The notes: generated by a model not told the origin, from the sequence alone. DNA of 64,000 nucleotides from Nereocystis luetkeana (GCA_031213475.1 JARUPZ010000017.1:8450790-8514789), one strand, 5' to 3'; shown: positions 36,401 through 45,066, counted from the stretch's first letter. Made by a program: numbers and translations.

Positions 36401-38968
36401 CTTAGATGGGGGAGGGGGATGCCATACCCTTCCGTACCCGCAAATAGCCCATGCGATATACGCTGTTGACGCCACTGCGGTAAAAACACACGCATCGTTC
36501 GCTGGTGGGGGGGGGGGGGCATAGATATATGTGATCCGAAAACTCAATGTCGTTTTTTTCGTTGGAAAGGCTTTCGGTTGTTCCCGATCGAAACAGACTT
36601 TTTTTTGCTTTCGGTTGATTGGCAAAAATTGACACCACCACCGAAAAACCGACGGACGTTTTCGTTTTTCTTGTTTATTTTCGTGCTCGGTTTGTTGCAA
36701 AAAACTTCCCTGGCCGAAACCGACCGACCTTTCGGTGAAAAGCGAAAACACCGACAACATATTCGCCTGATTGAGAGCGAAGTATCTGATTGAGGGCGAG
36801 AGCCAAATAAATTGAAATTTCGGGTCCAGACGCCTCTTGCCATTTGTTGGTAAGTAGGGGACGGGCTATTCTAAGAAGCGGCGCAAATTGAAGGTCTCGT
36901 CAGCAGCGTCGCGAGCATATGCGTGTCATCGTCATCGGATGTTGCAGCTAGGAGCTAGACAAGTTGCTAGATTTCCCCAGATTGGCTATTCCTGCCTCAA
37001 ACTGTTTCGCCTCGGGCGGTGGGCTCTACTGTAGCTTCTGCTCCCGGCTGTAGCTCCACAACGAGAGACTCCCACACGATGACCAGGGTAGCGGCTTGAA
37101 GCTACGGGCTAGCCCTTCAATTCAAGCTACACAGCAAGCTCCACCTCTCAGCGGTAGTCCGGCTACAGCGTATCGCGCAATCTCGCTCTCAATCAGATAC
37201 TACGCTCTCAATCAGGCGAATATGTTGTTCGACCTCGGACGATTTTTGGTTCTCGATTCATACCACTGCTGGGAGGGCTCCAAAACTGGAGGAGCTCCCA
37301 AGTATACTTTCACGCACTGACTGGATAATAATTCGATTTCAAGCGCACCGAAAAAGAAAAAATAAAGTATGTTCGGGTCAAGTCTATACGGACGGTTTCC
37401 CATCGCGAGAACAAAACACCGTCAGGAAGGAGAAAACCTGGGGTATTTGTTGGTACAGAGTGATTCATTCTTTCGGGAAATTTATGAGTGATCAAATGTT
37501 GAAGATCATGCTGCACATATTGTCGGATGGCAAGAGAAACAATAATAGAGACACTATTAATACAAGCTTGGGAGGTACTAAGAGAGAAGGTTCGATGCGT
37601 GTAAGACTGGAGCATTTACGAGACAATGCCGCAGGGAAACATTGGATACTCTACCAGGTGTAAGGTAATAGCAAAACAATGTAAGTGCTGTTACTGGAAC
37701 CTTCGTGAGGTACCTCAGGCTATAGACAGTCCATGGGAATGTGCTATATCAAATTTGTGGTCCGTCGGCACACAGTCCGATGCCCGTGCCGGTTTTCCAT
37801 GTAATGAGGAGGCCTCGATAGTCAGGGTATTTGATCACCACTTCGTCCCCCAATGTAGTGCGTGCTACATGACACTTCCGTACTATCTATGAATAATAGG
37901 TGTACCGCCGTAACACGTGTATCGGAACCTTTCATATGTTGAAGAGTAGGGCAGATAGATCATGATCTAGACTACCGCTCTGATCCGAGATATAGGGACC
38001 AATAGCACATAAACGTCTAACCCAAGCGGTCGTTACATTTTGATTAGCAATAGTCGTAGATGCTAAGCTTCCGTTTCGAGACATTGCGGGCCGTAACAGT
38101 GGAAGGGGTATAAAACTGCTATCTAGCGTGGAGGAGGCTACGAAATTTCTTCGATTTTTCCACGAAATTTCACTAGTGTACTTCGTACCCGTGCCGTACG
38201 TAATCCGCGTCTCAAAACGTTTCCTGCCGTCTCTCAGCCATTTGGAACATGCACTGCGGCAGCCCCCGATTCCCAACGGCCGCCCAGGCGATGATGCGTG
38301 TGCACCGAGGCGTTCTACTGTAGAGGTACCTGGTACCTGGTATCAAAAAAAATGTGGAAAAATCTCTTTGAGACAACTCGGCATCCTTACCGGGCGGCAG
38401 TTGAAGGCGGCATTATAGACTACCTCAGTTCGTGGGGATATCATGTGCCTAAGCATTGAAGGTGCGCGCTCCACACATCTCAAGCCTCCGTCATATCCAT
38501 ATTTTTGTTCCCGCTGGATTCCGCTTTGCGGCCTTGGGAGACAAAGGAGCCTCAGCAAAATTCAGGGTAAACCTCTATCGTAGAACGCCTCCATTGCTGT
38601 ATCTGAAACCGATAAACTCCCGTCCCTAACCGCCAAGCGCACAGCATCATCAGCAGTGTTAAAGTTGTCGGCTGGTCGTTGTTGCTTGCTTTCCCTGTGC
38701 ATCTGGTCGACCCATAAATTAGTTCGTCCCTCCGCGCACTAATGATGCCTCTTTTCTCCACGTGCACCAGGTGGATCCTTACACCCTTCCTTCGAGGCGG
38801 AACACCGCGATCACGATGATCGAGGACAGCGACGACGACGAAGAGCCCCTCTCTGTCATGAAGAGCGTGGCGATCGAGTCGGTCGTTGAACTCGTCGACA
38901 TCAGCGGGGTCGTAGTGGGGGAGACGTCTGGCGTCCGGATTCATACCTACGGTCGCACCGTGGTTTAG
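21860..38968 (+). CDS. gene 1: EGF-like plus leishmanolysin-like zinc metalloprotease (5' incomplete)
   Basis: Seven exons assemble in one frame: 21860-21979, 23453-23546 (or from 23450), 27080-27346, 29410-29552, 33792-33859, 35608-35691 and 38771-38968. They encode 323 residues to the stop. All junctions use GT-AG and each upstream phase matches the next exon. Known features of M8/leishmanolysin-like proteases appear in order: an RW-containing helix, a beta-rich N-lobe, FDTAD, the active-site helix HEMGHVIGVG with two zinc ligands and the catalytic Glu, TLW directly after it, a small Cys-containing insert, ETGGG, then GT.CGHFSED giving the likely third histidine, and the C-lobe PLSK.TAASLDDTGYVVD followed by DPYTLP. 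The EGF-like module suggests a secreted or surface peptidase. Introns total about 16 kb and hold most of the window's MITEs. The 5' end and signal sequence were not found. No frameshift or stop interrupts the visible exons. Confidence 0.85.
22396..22640. repeat. family D MITE, copy 2
   Basis: Lies in the intron between exons a and b. Both termini are recognisable (GAGCCATCCCACAGTAGGGG and CCCCTACCGTGGGGTGAC). Confidence 0.82.
23453..23546 (+). CDS. gene 1 exon b: start of the protease domain
   Basis: Encodes LHDFYIEVEF, an acidic loop, then RRDVFKDAAD, and ends with the first two bases of an Arg codon at GACAG before GTGAGC. This matches the beta strand and helix that precede the RW motif in the family. 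The next exon supplies the third base and Trp, restoring AADRW. Two acceptors lie 3 nt apart (GAG at 23447-23449 and CAG at 23450-23452), so starts at 23450 or 23453 are both in frame. Confidence 0.8.
23695..23788. repeat. clustered poly-G / poly-C tracts
   Basis: G, C and G runs of about 12-15 bases lie at about 23695, 23744 and 23773 within 95 bp, in the intron after exon b. Confidence 0.8.
23880..23977. repeat. family B MITE, copy 6
   Basis: Intronic. The left border is TTAACCCCTGTAGTACCGCA and the right is eroded to AGGGTTGAC. Confidence 0.82.
24010..24251. repeat. family C MITE, copy 4
   Basis: CGTTCTACGATAGAGGTTCA to GATCGTAGAACGGG. It follows family B copy 6 by about 30 bp. Confidence 0.85.
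24559..24650 (+). repeat. 25 bp direct repeat pair
   Basis: CGACGCGTGGTTTCACACGA at 24559 and CGACGCGTGCTTTCACACGA at 24626 continue as CACGT and TACGT. A shorter third match, CGACGCGTTGCTC, lies near 24777. Confidence 0.7.
24891..25009. repeat. family A MITE, copy 7
   Basis: The left terminus is diverged (TTAGCTGGGACCATATAG) and the right is TATGGTCCCCTGTAA followed by TA. Confidence 0.75.
25261..25359. repeat. family B MITE, copy 7 (very diverged)
   Basis: TTAACCCGTCTGGGACTTCA on the left and GAAGTCCTTTAAGGGT on the right keep the palindromic plan. The middle is hardly alignable. Confidence 0.55.
26341..26583. repeat. family C MITE, copy 5
   Basis: ATTCTACGATAGAGGCCCAC to CACCTCTCTCGTGGCATG. 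A family D copy begins about 10 bp further on. Confidence 0.75.
26594..26845. repeat. family D MITE, copy 3
   Basis: GAGCCATCCCACAGTAGGGG to CCTACCGTCGGGTGACTC, about 235 bp upstream of the active-site exon. Confidence 0.82.
27080..27346 (+). CDS. gene 1 exon c: active-site exon with HEMGH
   Basis: The acceptor is ACAATCCAG and the donor GTGAGC follows GGCGTTGG. The exon encodes WQEVVTNPRCP, LHISATLEYIDGPENTLAEAG, VMKFDTADVELM and FDAVVLHEMGHVIGV. HEMGH is at 27318-27332: two His as zinc ligands and Glu as general base. FDTAD and VVLHEMGH are conserved signposts of bacterial and algal leishmanolysin-like peptidases. The frame upstream of the acceptor contains a stop, which supports the splice site. 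Confidence 0.93.
27381..27424 (+). repeat. (GA)n microsatellite
   Basis: About 22 GA units in the intron just after the active-site exon. Confidence 0.97.
27933..28182. repeat. family C MITE, copy 6 (reverse orientation)
   Basis: GCGTTCTACGATAGAGGTAG to ACCTCTAGCGTAGAACGCC. The interior is the complement of copies 1, 3 and 4, with both termini well kept. Confidence 0.87.
28464..28628. repeat. family C MITE fragment, copy 7
   Basis: GAAAACTGACTTCAGC, ATGGCCCAAGC and GCTCCGTCATTCAG are in the usual order, but the left terminus is lost. Confidence 0.65.
29024..29130. repeat. family A MITE, copy 8
   Basis: TTACGGGGGACCATAG on the left. The right arm ends GGTCCCGCGTAGTAA. It is 280 bp upstream of exon d. 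Confidence 0.87.
29410..29552 (+). CDS. gene 1 exon d: GTLW strand and Cys-containing insert
   Basis: After the acceptor CCTTTCCAG the first base completes Gly, and the exon reads TLWGDCSRCKEDKDPEWKCP, then LAVAAYNDLLGN and DIIETGGGI. In the family, TLW directly follows HEMGHVxGxG, so the splice restores the motif exactly. CP.A..AY and ETGGG also occur at this place in relatives. It ends in phase 1 at GGAATAG before GTACGC. Three cysteines (DCSRC and KCP) probably pair in the insert. Confidence 0.9.
30922..31015 (-). repeat. dispersed repeat family H, copy 2
   Basis: Reverse-complement match to 1742-1862 and 57628-57690 through the core GGCCGTAGTCGTATG. It abuts a run of about 21 C at 31018-31039. 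Confidence 0.65.
31018..31039. repeat. poly-C tract
   Basis: About 21 consecutive C, the longest mononucleotide run in the window, inside a gene 1 intron. Confidence 0.9.
31455..31510. repeat. family C 3' fragment
   Basis: GAGTGAGATACTGAGCTCCT followed by TGAGGAGCTCAGAAAATTA matches the right end of reverse-oriented family C copies. The remainder is missing. Confidence 0.45.
32607..32714. repeat. family B MITE, copy 8
   Basis: TTAA at both borders. The right arm has a small insertion (GCGGTTTCTTTCAAGGGTTA). Confidence 0.85.
32790..32812 (+). repeat. (TTG)n microsatellite
   Basis: Seven to eight TTG units. A family C/D-like 3' fragment (GAGAGCTCCTATG...GTGAGGAGCCCC) lies just downstream at about 32820-32885. 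Confidence 0.9.
33792..33859 (+). CDS. gene 1 exon e: third zinc ligand
   Basis: The exon is 68 nt. Its first two bases complete Gly after exon d, giving GIGTACGHFSEDIFGDELSS, then GGIDA, before GTGAGT. The His in CGHFSED sits where relatives have GHW and is the likely third zinc ligand, 58 residues after the second His of HEMGH. The acceptor context is A-rich (GTAAAAAAG), so it is weaker than the paralogue's CTGCAG. The paralogue has the same 68 nt length and phases, which settles the boundaries. Confidence 0.88.
34210..34323. repeat. family A MITE, copy 9
   Basis: The left end is good; the right end is eroded (TATGGTGCCCTTGTTAC). Confidence 0.75.
34928..35035. repeat. family A MITE, copy 10
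   Basis: TTACGGAGGACCATAG to CTGGTTTTCCCGTAA, followed by TA. Confidence 0.82.
35437..35545 (+). repeat. dispersed repeat family F, copy 1
   Basis: CTTCGACCCGTCGACATCCA and GCCGATTATTCGATCCTGGA match the ordered blocks in copies at 43328, 45067, 45735 and 59816. It ends about 60 bp before exon f. Confidence 0.6.
35608..35691 (+). CDS. gene 1 exon f: C-lobe
   Basis: An 84 nt phase-0 exon between TCTTCGCAG and GTAAGA. It encodes DVNAPLSKMTAASLDDTGYV, corresponding to the PLS-x-IT-x-ASL-x-DxGY segment that closes the catalytic domain in relatives. 19 of its 28 residues are identical to the paralogous exon at 60288-60371. Confidence 0.92.
36507..36519. repeat. poly-G tract
   Basis: A run of 13 G in the last intron of gene 1. 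Confidence 0.9.
36752..37231. repeat. 480 bp element bounded by about 43 bp inverted repeats
   Basis: The left arm CGACAACATATTCGCCTGAT continues TGAGAGCGAAGTATCTGATT. The right arm at 37188-37231 is its complement with very few differences. The interior is rich in GTAGCT/AGCTAC words and has no coding frame. A non-autonomous DNA element is likely but unassigned. No target duplication was confirmed. Confidence 0.7.
37461..37556 (+). repeat. dispersed repeat family G, copy 2
   Basis: Nearly the same block order as copy 1: TTTCGGGAAATTTATGAGTG, GATCATGCTGCACATATTG, CGGATGGCAAGAGAAACAA. Confidence 0.72.
38309..38590. repeat. family C MITE, copy 8 (interior replaced)
   Basis: GGCGTTCTACTGTAGAGG on the left and ACCTCTATCGTAGAACGCC on the right are family C termini, and the right 45 bp matches copy 6. 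The middle is unrecognisable. Two overlapping TACCTGGTA motifs (38327-38342) interrupt the left end. It ends 180 bp before the last exon. Confidence 0.65.
38771..38968 (+). CDS. gene 1 exon g: last coding exon
   Basis: Follows CACCAG in phase 0 and encodes VDPYTLPSRRN, an acidic stretch with DSDDDEE, then VMKSVAIESVVELVD and VVVGETSGV, and stops at TAG (38966-38968). VDPYTLP closes the protease domain as in relatives. The remaining tail of about 50 residues is shared only with the paralogue at 57088-57276, as far as I can see. Its function is unknown. Confidence 0.92.
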   Translation: MDPYTLPSRRNTAITMIEDSDDDEEPLSVMKSVAIESVVELVDISGVVVGETSGVRIHTYGRTVV

Positions 38969-38977
38969 AGGCCCCGA

Positions 38978-39012
38978 GGCATGCCTAAGGCATGCCTAAG
39001 GCATGCCTGCCT
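38978..39012 (+). repeat. GGCATGCCTAA tandem repeat
   Basis: Three units of an 11-mer containing the palindrome GGCATGCC start nine bases after the gene 1 stop codon, so they are probably in the 3' UTR. Confidence 0.9.
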
Positions 39013-39360
39013 GCAACAAGTCGACACCGTGGCCGACATGAACACAGTTCCTGGGGCATACCTCGGAGAATCTTCATCGAGAACCCGAAGAGTGTGTTTT
39101 TGCGCCGAGGAATGCCTCTATGGAAGTGCCTGGACACGTTACCCCCAAAGCTTATATTTTGGTTGTGTAGGCCCTTCTTTTGGTTTGGACAGAATCGGTT
39201 CGGGATTGTCATCCCAACAGAGGGCGTGTTATCTTGCGTTTTGCACCGTTGGCCTCCATGGTAACAGCGGGGTTTTCACCCGCCTTAAGTGAGCGTGACT
39301 ACATAATAAGTGAGTTGCTGGCTGCCTTTTTGACCTTAATTTTTGACTGGCTGCATGCAG

Positions 39361-39577
39361 ATGTACCCGGAGTGTGGGGTCGAGGATGCAGGCTGAGATA
39401 CCTTTGTTGCGGTACAACACCGTCTGGATCGGACATCTGCCTGCAGGCAGAGAGACATATCTGTGCGTGTCGCTTTGGCGGTGGAGACGTCGAGGTTGCG
39501 GCAGAACCGATTGCGCCCGCGTATCGTGCTTCAGGCCGGAGAGCTGGCCACAAGCGGGTGCGCCGACCGCCGGAGAG
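39361..39577 (+). pseudogene. possible decayed EGF-like exon
   Basis: Between GCATGCAG and GTGACG an open phase-1 frame reads DVPGVWGRGCRLRYLCC, then SGSDICLQAERHICACRFGG. The C-x-C pair in HICAC and the following FGG resemble HICSC...GYGG in the gene 1 EGF exon, and the donor base context is the same. The final EGF cysteine and the NPC..GG pattern are missing. It could be a relic of a third gene copy or a chance open stretch. Confidence 0.3.
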
Positions 39578-40302
39578 GTGACGATAACCAGATAGACCCC
39601 GCCCTCTACGTGCCTGGCTCAACATGGTTTGTATTTTTTGAGTGAGCCACTTTTCAAGCGAGCGTACCTTTACACCGGTGTGAACGGGCCTGCATGAGAA
39701 AGTTTGGCTTTGTTCGGCCGCCACGGTGGTTCAGACCGAAGGGGTTCCAGCGGAACCGCGCAGCGGCAGACACTCACCATTTGAGCCCGAACATTTCACA
39801 AGGACGGAACTTATCAGCTGAAAAGCTACTGGTCACGTCTTTGGACCTCTTTGTGTAGTTGCGTCGTTAAATCCTTGTTGTGTACCAGGTAGTGGGATTT
39901 AGTTGACAGTGAACTCTCAGCTAGAAATAGCTTTCAGCGTAATGTGAGGGCGGTTTTTATCGAAGAAGAATGGCTTGGTGTACTACATGCCCTCGATTTC
40001 TCTGAATTTGTTTTCTTCTGGTTTAGGCTTGCTTTCGTTTTAACGGTATTCCCTGGTTTTAATAAGCTATCATGTGGAACGAGGAACAATCTGAGCGATT
40101 CCTACTGTTTCCGGAAAATATAGATTTAAGCTCTCTAGGATGTACTTTAGCATATATACGTTGCCGAGTGGGGGGAGCACGGTCTGCATGCGCTCCAGCA
40201 CGCAGGGCAAGGTGCTTGGCTACACAAGTGAGTTGGGTCTGTTCTATGCCGATCCCACTCACCGTATTATAGAGGCAGGCAAGGGTCTAGTACACGATCT
40301 GG
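39578..40302. other. intergenic, nothing recognised
   Basis: One TACCAGGTA lies at 39883-39891. No coding sequence is recognised. Confidence 0.5.
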
Positions 40303-40393
40303 ACCCTTTTAGTACGGCATGCCCGTTTTTGGGGCAAAGCGCTTGGAATTAGAGTGGTTTGTCCCCCAATCGGGAATGCAGTACTAAAGCTAA
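40303..40393. repeat. family B MITE, copy 9
   Basis: ACCCTTTTAGTACGGCATGC to GGGAATGCAGTACTAAAGC. Both TTAA borders are lost. Confidence 0.65.
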
Positions 40394-42142
40394 GGATGTA
40401 CTCCTGGAGATCGTAATCCCTCCGGCGTGCCATACGTTGCAAGAGTATGTGAGCTTGCGGTCGTTTGGAGGCACGAAATATCCTGACCGCCTCATCGGGT
40501 ACAATAGGATACGTAATTGATGACCGTACAGTACAAGGGGTTGTGAACCCGTATATATACATAGCGCCAACGTAAGACATCGGGAGAGGGACAGACAAGG
40601 AAAATAGGTGGCGTTCGAAAGATCTCCCCGAGAGAGCTGTCGATAGACACGCGTCAAGTGTAGCTCTGGCTCACCCACCCCGTTGTCGAGAAACCGATGT
40701 ATAAAAATAGTCCCGGAGCGGCGTGTGTGTTCCTTCAGTGTTGCACCGCAAAACTGTGCTAGGCCCAGCGGTGCGACCTGCAAGCGTACGAGCGCTGAAA
40801 CCAGATTTCAAGCCGTGCCAAGGTTTCGTTCCGTTCGTCTGGTGGGGTTAGTGGTACTACTGTATGACAGTAGTAGAATGTATCAAACGTAAGGTTTATC
40901 GAGGTTGCACCGACCATGCTATATGGCGGGTGTATCACCTACGATAGGTGACACGTGGGCGACTGTGCACATTGTCGCTACTCGACCCCTCTGATATTCG
41001 ACAACCTCGGACGGGATCTTTGAGCTTTTGTACTAAGGCGGTTTTGTCGGTGCGGGTTTAAGGCGTGCCTTTATTGTGGGGTTGGTGTAGAACCTGCGGG
41101 AAGGGGTGCCATCGCCAGTATCTGGTGCGGGATCTCAGAGGGTATTGCTCCGGCAGTAGAAAAGCGAGATACATTGAGGCTAGCAAGTGTCGTGTATACC
41201 CTCCCGTGGGCGAAACCAATGTGTCGCTGCTCTCATCAGTCTGGGACCGACAAAATTCGCGGCGCCAGGGCTGCGTGTTGGTGCAGTGTAGACCCAGCAA
41301 AACGGTCTACGTCAAGCAATGTAGGCAGCTGACCTGTGTGTATGGGTGCCACCGGTGTTCATGTTATGTGGCTAATTGGTCAGCTTGTGGGTTTGCAACA
41401 ATAAGTGGAGGCATAGGCCGCCATGAGGATGTAAGTAACCAAAGCTGGAGGCAGGAGGCGCGCATCAGGCAAATCGTCGAGTTCCTCTCCATGATCTAGA
41501 TACTTTGAGCCAAATGGTTTCCTGATATCTGTATGATCTACGGCAGCTCATGTTGTCGCGTCGGGAGCGTACGATCTGCATGACCTACAGTACATCGTAA
41601 CAGGTTTCCCTGGGTTCGACCTAGAATTTGTTCCACAGATCGGCCCTACATATCATAACCACAGGCCATATTTGTTTCTAGATCTAGGATCTAGATTCAT
41701 CATCTTGGACGGCAATCTGTCCGACGTGTTCGTAGATATGACAGGTGATGAGCGCAACCACGATTTTCCCGTTGGCTCAGCCTAGCTTGATAGGGCTCAC
41801 ACGACAACCAACCCCACAACAACTGCTGTATCCAGTTCGGCCTAGGACCGGCCAAAAGGTCTGGCATAGGCTAGACCTATGGGACGAAGGGCCTACCTAG
41901 ATTCCTATCCGCTTTGGTAGGCATCCTGCTTGAGCTTGGACTTAGCAAACAAAAACGACTATCAAAAGTGTAGATTCCGGTCCACTGGAGTCAATCTAAA
42001 ACGCGTGCTAGGGGGGGGGTAGTACGTTTTGACCAAACGATTTCGGGATTAAGTTTCGAACTGAGGAGGAGGATTCTTAAACTCTGTCTTGCTTCGAGAC
42101 TTGTTTTCGGCTCGGACCTAGGCGATGGGATGTTTCCACCGG
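40394..42142. other. intergenic, no gene confirmed
   Basis: A 144-codon frame with many Cys (41065-41499, +) was considered and not accepted. CTAGATCTAGGATCTAG-type AT-rich words occur around 41680. A run of 9 G lies at 42011. Confidence 0.45.
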
Positions 42143-42233
42143 GTTACATTTTGAGAACCGCAGTCCCGGTTTCGGGATATACCTCTCAATTTTGAAGCAG
42201 TTCATCCCCCAAACGGGACTGCGGCTCCAAAAG
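42143..42233. repeat. family B MITE, copy 10
   Basis: TTTTGAGAACCGCAGTCCCG and ACGGGACTGCGGCTCCAAAA arms are present; the TTAA borders have been lost. Confidence 0.7.
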
Positions 42234-42639
42234 CACGTTCTGAACAAAGACGGCCGTCGGGTGTCTCCTAAAACTGGCTCTGGTACACCGCGACCGCAAC
42301 GCGCCACCTTTCGATGTTCCATGGGGGTTCTTGTTCTTCCTCCTGTAGCTGCTACCGTTAGGGAGTGATACAATGTATGTACTGGTAAAGTATGTCTTCG
42401 TACAAAACAAAAAAGTGGGAGGCTTGGGAATTCGTCGAAAATCACCTCTGCGAGTTCTGGCATCGATGTCGCTGATTTTTTTTTTTCTCTCTTAAACCTA
42501 TTGACTGTAATAAATATATACGTAAGGAAGCGTGGCGTATAGATACATAGTAGTAGGTAAAATATCTCGGTAAATGGTGGGGGTGCAAGTGAGTACACGC
42601 AGGGAAGGAGAATTGGTTCGATGAAGTTAGTGGTATTCG

Positions 42640-42735
42640 ATGAAGTATGTCAGCTTTTTCATTATGAATGCATAACGCCCTGCACATTGTCAGAAGGCAA
42701 ATACTAAAATATATATATATATAATATATATATCG
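42640..42735 (+). repeat. family G fragment followed by (TA)n
   Basis: CCTGCACATTGTCAGAAGGC matches the right part of family G and runs into an ATATATAT tract at about 42708-42733. Confidence 0.6.
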
Positions 42736-42819
42736 GTTCTTGTGTGTTTGTTGCTGTTATGGATCGTACTTTATGTCAAGGAGCCAGCGGGGGGGGCGGT
42801 GTGCGTACGGGTTGCATTT

Positions 42820-43070
42820 ATGAGGCGTTCGCCCCAATTTGTGTGGGGCTGCTCCCTTAAGGAGCTCCATACTGTTAGTAAGTCACCCGAAATCTGACTC
42901 CAGCAAAAAACGAAATTGCGTCCCGATGAATATTATCATGGCCCAAGTATACAATTACGTCGTTTTTCGAAACAAGATGAACATTTCCGACGATTTCGGG
43001 TTAAGGAGCCCCGTCATCCAGAAACCGTTTCAGCGGAAAAGGAACCACCTCTATATCGGAGAAAGCGCCT
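42820..43070. repeat. family C MITE, copy 9
   Basis: GAGGCGTTCGCCCC to ACCTCTATATCGGAGAAAGC, with CATGGCCCAAGTATACA and AAGGAGCCCCGTCATCCAG inside. Confidence 0.8.
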
Positions 43071-43327
43071 TATGCGAAGGTGAAAGGATACCGTCGAGCT
43101 GGGAGAACTGTGTGCCGCCAGGAGCCCTGCAAATAGGCCAGACAGACATCGTACCTGATTTCGGCTTAAGTAGAAAAAGCCAGGGTATACCTGGGCATTG
43201 CCTACTCTGTCTAGCTTTCAACCATTTTTGGTATATTTTTCATCCGATCAGATTGGCCGTACGTACGAGTACATACACAAATTTGTTTATTTGCGCTTGC
43301 GGCTGCGGTCCTTTAGTTTCAATTACT

Positions 43328-43450
43328 GTGTGTGTATTTTTCGCATTGCATCGTTCTTTCTACCCGCCGAGATCCAGCAGAGCCAACCCCCGTGCCGATT
43401 CTTCAATCCTATTAATAGAGCGCTACGTACAGGTTCAGTGGTCACAGAAC
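43328..43450 (+). repeat. dispersed repeat family F, copy 2
   Basis: TTCTTTCTACCCGCCGAGAT, GTGCCGATTCTTCAATCCTA and GTGGTCACAGAAC are ordered as in the other copies. It ends where the reverse-transcriptase similarity begins. Confidence 0.65.
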
Positions 43451-45056
43451 ACCGCCAAACGGTTATTGAAAGACGTCGGGTGCCGCCTTGGCAACTGCTG
43501 CGGGACCGAGTGAATACTTTACCGGAGGAACACTGCGGTCTGCGCCCCGCACGACCAACGGTTAATGTGGTGTTCGTCGTGCGTCGGTCGTAAGATCTCG
43601 GACGACAGAGAAAAATCTCCCTGTGCATGCGCGTCATCGATTTGCAGAAAGTGTAATACTCCGTCGACCGAGAGCTGCTTCGGATCAATCGAGCTGCGTA
43701 CAAATATCCGCAACTTTTACGGCGGCATGCGAGCTCGTATGCGTACGCATGACGACGAGCACTTGGAATGGTTTGAAGTCACGCAGGGGCTGCGGCGAGG
43801 CTGCGTGCTATCACCATGACTGTTCAAAATTATCTTCGCTGCTGGTTTACACGTCGCGTTATACTCTTCAGGGAAAGACGAAGCCATCGTCTGGGATTTG
43901 GTTCAACCCAATGATGCCGGAGTAGTCGGAACAGAGGAGCAGGAGCCGTTGGCACGCGTGCGAAGGGCTCTATGGGGCATGTTGTACGCCGATGACGCGA
44001 GGAATGTCGCGAAGTCCGCTGAAGGGCTCGCGAAAGTGATGACCGTCATATCGTGAGTGTCTTCAAAGCAGCAGGCCTCACTGTGGCGGAAAAGAAGACG
44101 GAGAAAATTACTCCTGCAAACACCAGACCAGGCAACCCTCGCGCCACCGCTCGTCGTCGAAGCAGCATGCCAGAGGTAGAATCTTATCAGATGCAGACGG
44201 CCCGGTTCTTTACCTAGGCGGCAAAATCCACGAAAACGCTGGACTTTCGTTCGAAATCGACGAACGGATCCGTCTTATTCATGCGGGCATGCATCAAACG
44301 GTTCTGCTCGGAGTTGTTTACTAGGACGACTGCCCCGCTTGGCCTGAACGTTCGAAATGCTGAGGGCCGAGGTGATTGAGACCCGGCTGTACGGGTGTGT
44401 GACGTCGACCCTCAAAGAGATAAACTTTGTCGGGTTTCGAGCGGCTCACCACCGAGTCCCCTCGCGAGTCATTATCTTCCCGCGCCGATTTTGCGCTGAT
44501 CGCGCCCCCCTCTCCGGATGATACCTTGCGAGAGCATCGAAACGACAATCCGTAAACGGCGGCTCGTTTTCGCGGGGGCGGTGGCACGGCGAAGCAAGGA
44601 GCGATGACTGAGTCGGGTGATGTTCGGGACGATGGCTGGCGGGGAGAATCCGAGACCTGGCGGACGGTTGAAGACTTGCATAGATGCAAGGATCTTAGGG
44701 AGTTCCGAGCCACACAAGGAAGGGTCGACGGAACACCCCCCCTCTTGTCATTGGTGTGCTGTTGTCCACTGCAGCAAAAAAGGCGGGAAAGTGGTATCGG
44801 GAAGGTCCTTCAAGCAGCCGAGTGGTTTGTGGGGAGGTGGCACGAGGACGAGGCGCAGCGGACTAGGCAGCGCCGCGCATCCTCCGTGGGTAGTGCCCAA
44901 GGGAATATGGAAAAAGGGGGGGGGGGGGGCAGGAGGAGTAAAAAGAAACCTGACCAAGGGAATGCGGGGAGGGGGGGCAACAGGAGTAGAGGGGAAACCG
45001 CTGCTGACCCGGGTGCGAAGGAGACGGCAGTCAGCGTAGCAAGGCACCAGGGCAAC
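43451..45056 (+). pseudogene. decayed LINE-type reverse transcriptase
   Basis: The remnant shifts between at least two frames and contains stops. Successive pieces recall non-LTR retrotransposon reverse transcriptases in the correct order: [20 protein letters not shown], the fingers region; [16 protein letters not shown], the palm; LWGMLYADDA with an intact YADD catalytic motif (codons 43985-43996); KAAGLTVAEKKTE after a frameshift; ACIKRFCSELFTRTTAPLGL, the thumb; and MFGTMAGGENPRPGG, then EWFVGRWHEDEAQRTRQRRA near the end. No endonuclease domain or poly(A) tail is recognised. The type resembles LINEs I associate with brown algae (memory, not a search). It cannot encode a working enzyme. Confidence 0.85.
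44920..44985 (+). repeat. G-rich low-complexity stretch
   Basis: A G run of about 11 and further G-rich blocks in the Gly/Arg/Lys-rich C-terminal part of the LINE remnant. Confidence 0.8.
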
Positions 45057-45066
45057 TAGTGAGTGG

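Noticed and set aside
41065..41499. 144-codon Cys-rich + frame
   Set aside because: No signal peptide, regular cysteine spacing or relation to neighbours.
41600..41640. GGTTCGACC box like a tRNA T-arm
   Set aside because: No acceptor stem, D-arm or anticodon arm can be built around it.
42839..43513. 224-codon + frame
   Set aside because: It crosses a family C element, a family F repeat and the start of the LINE remnant in the wrong frame.
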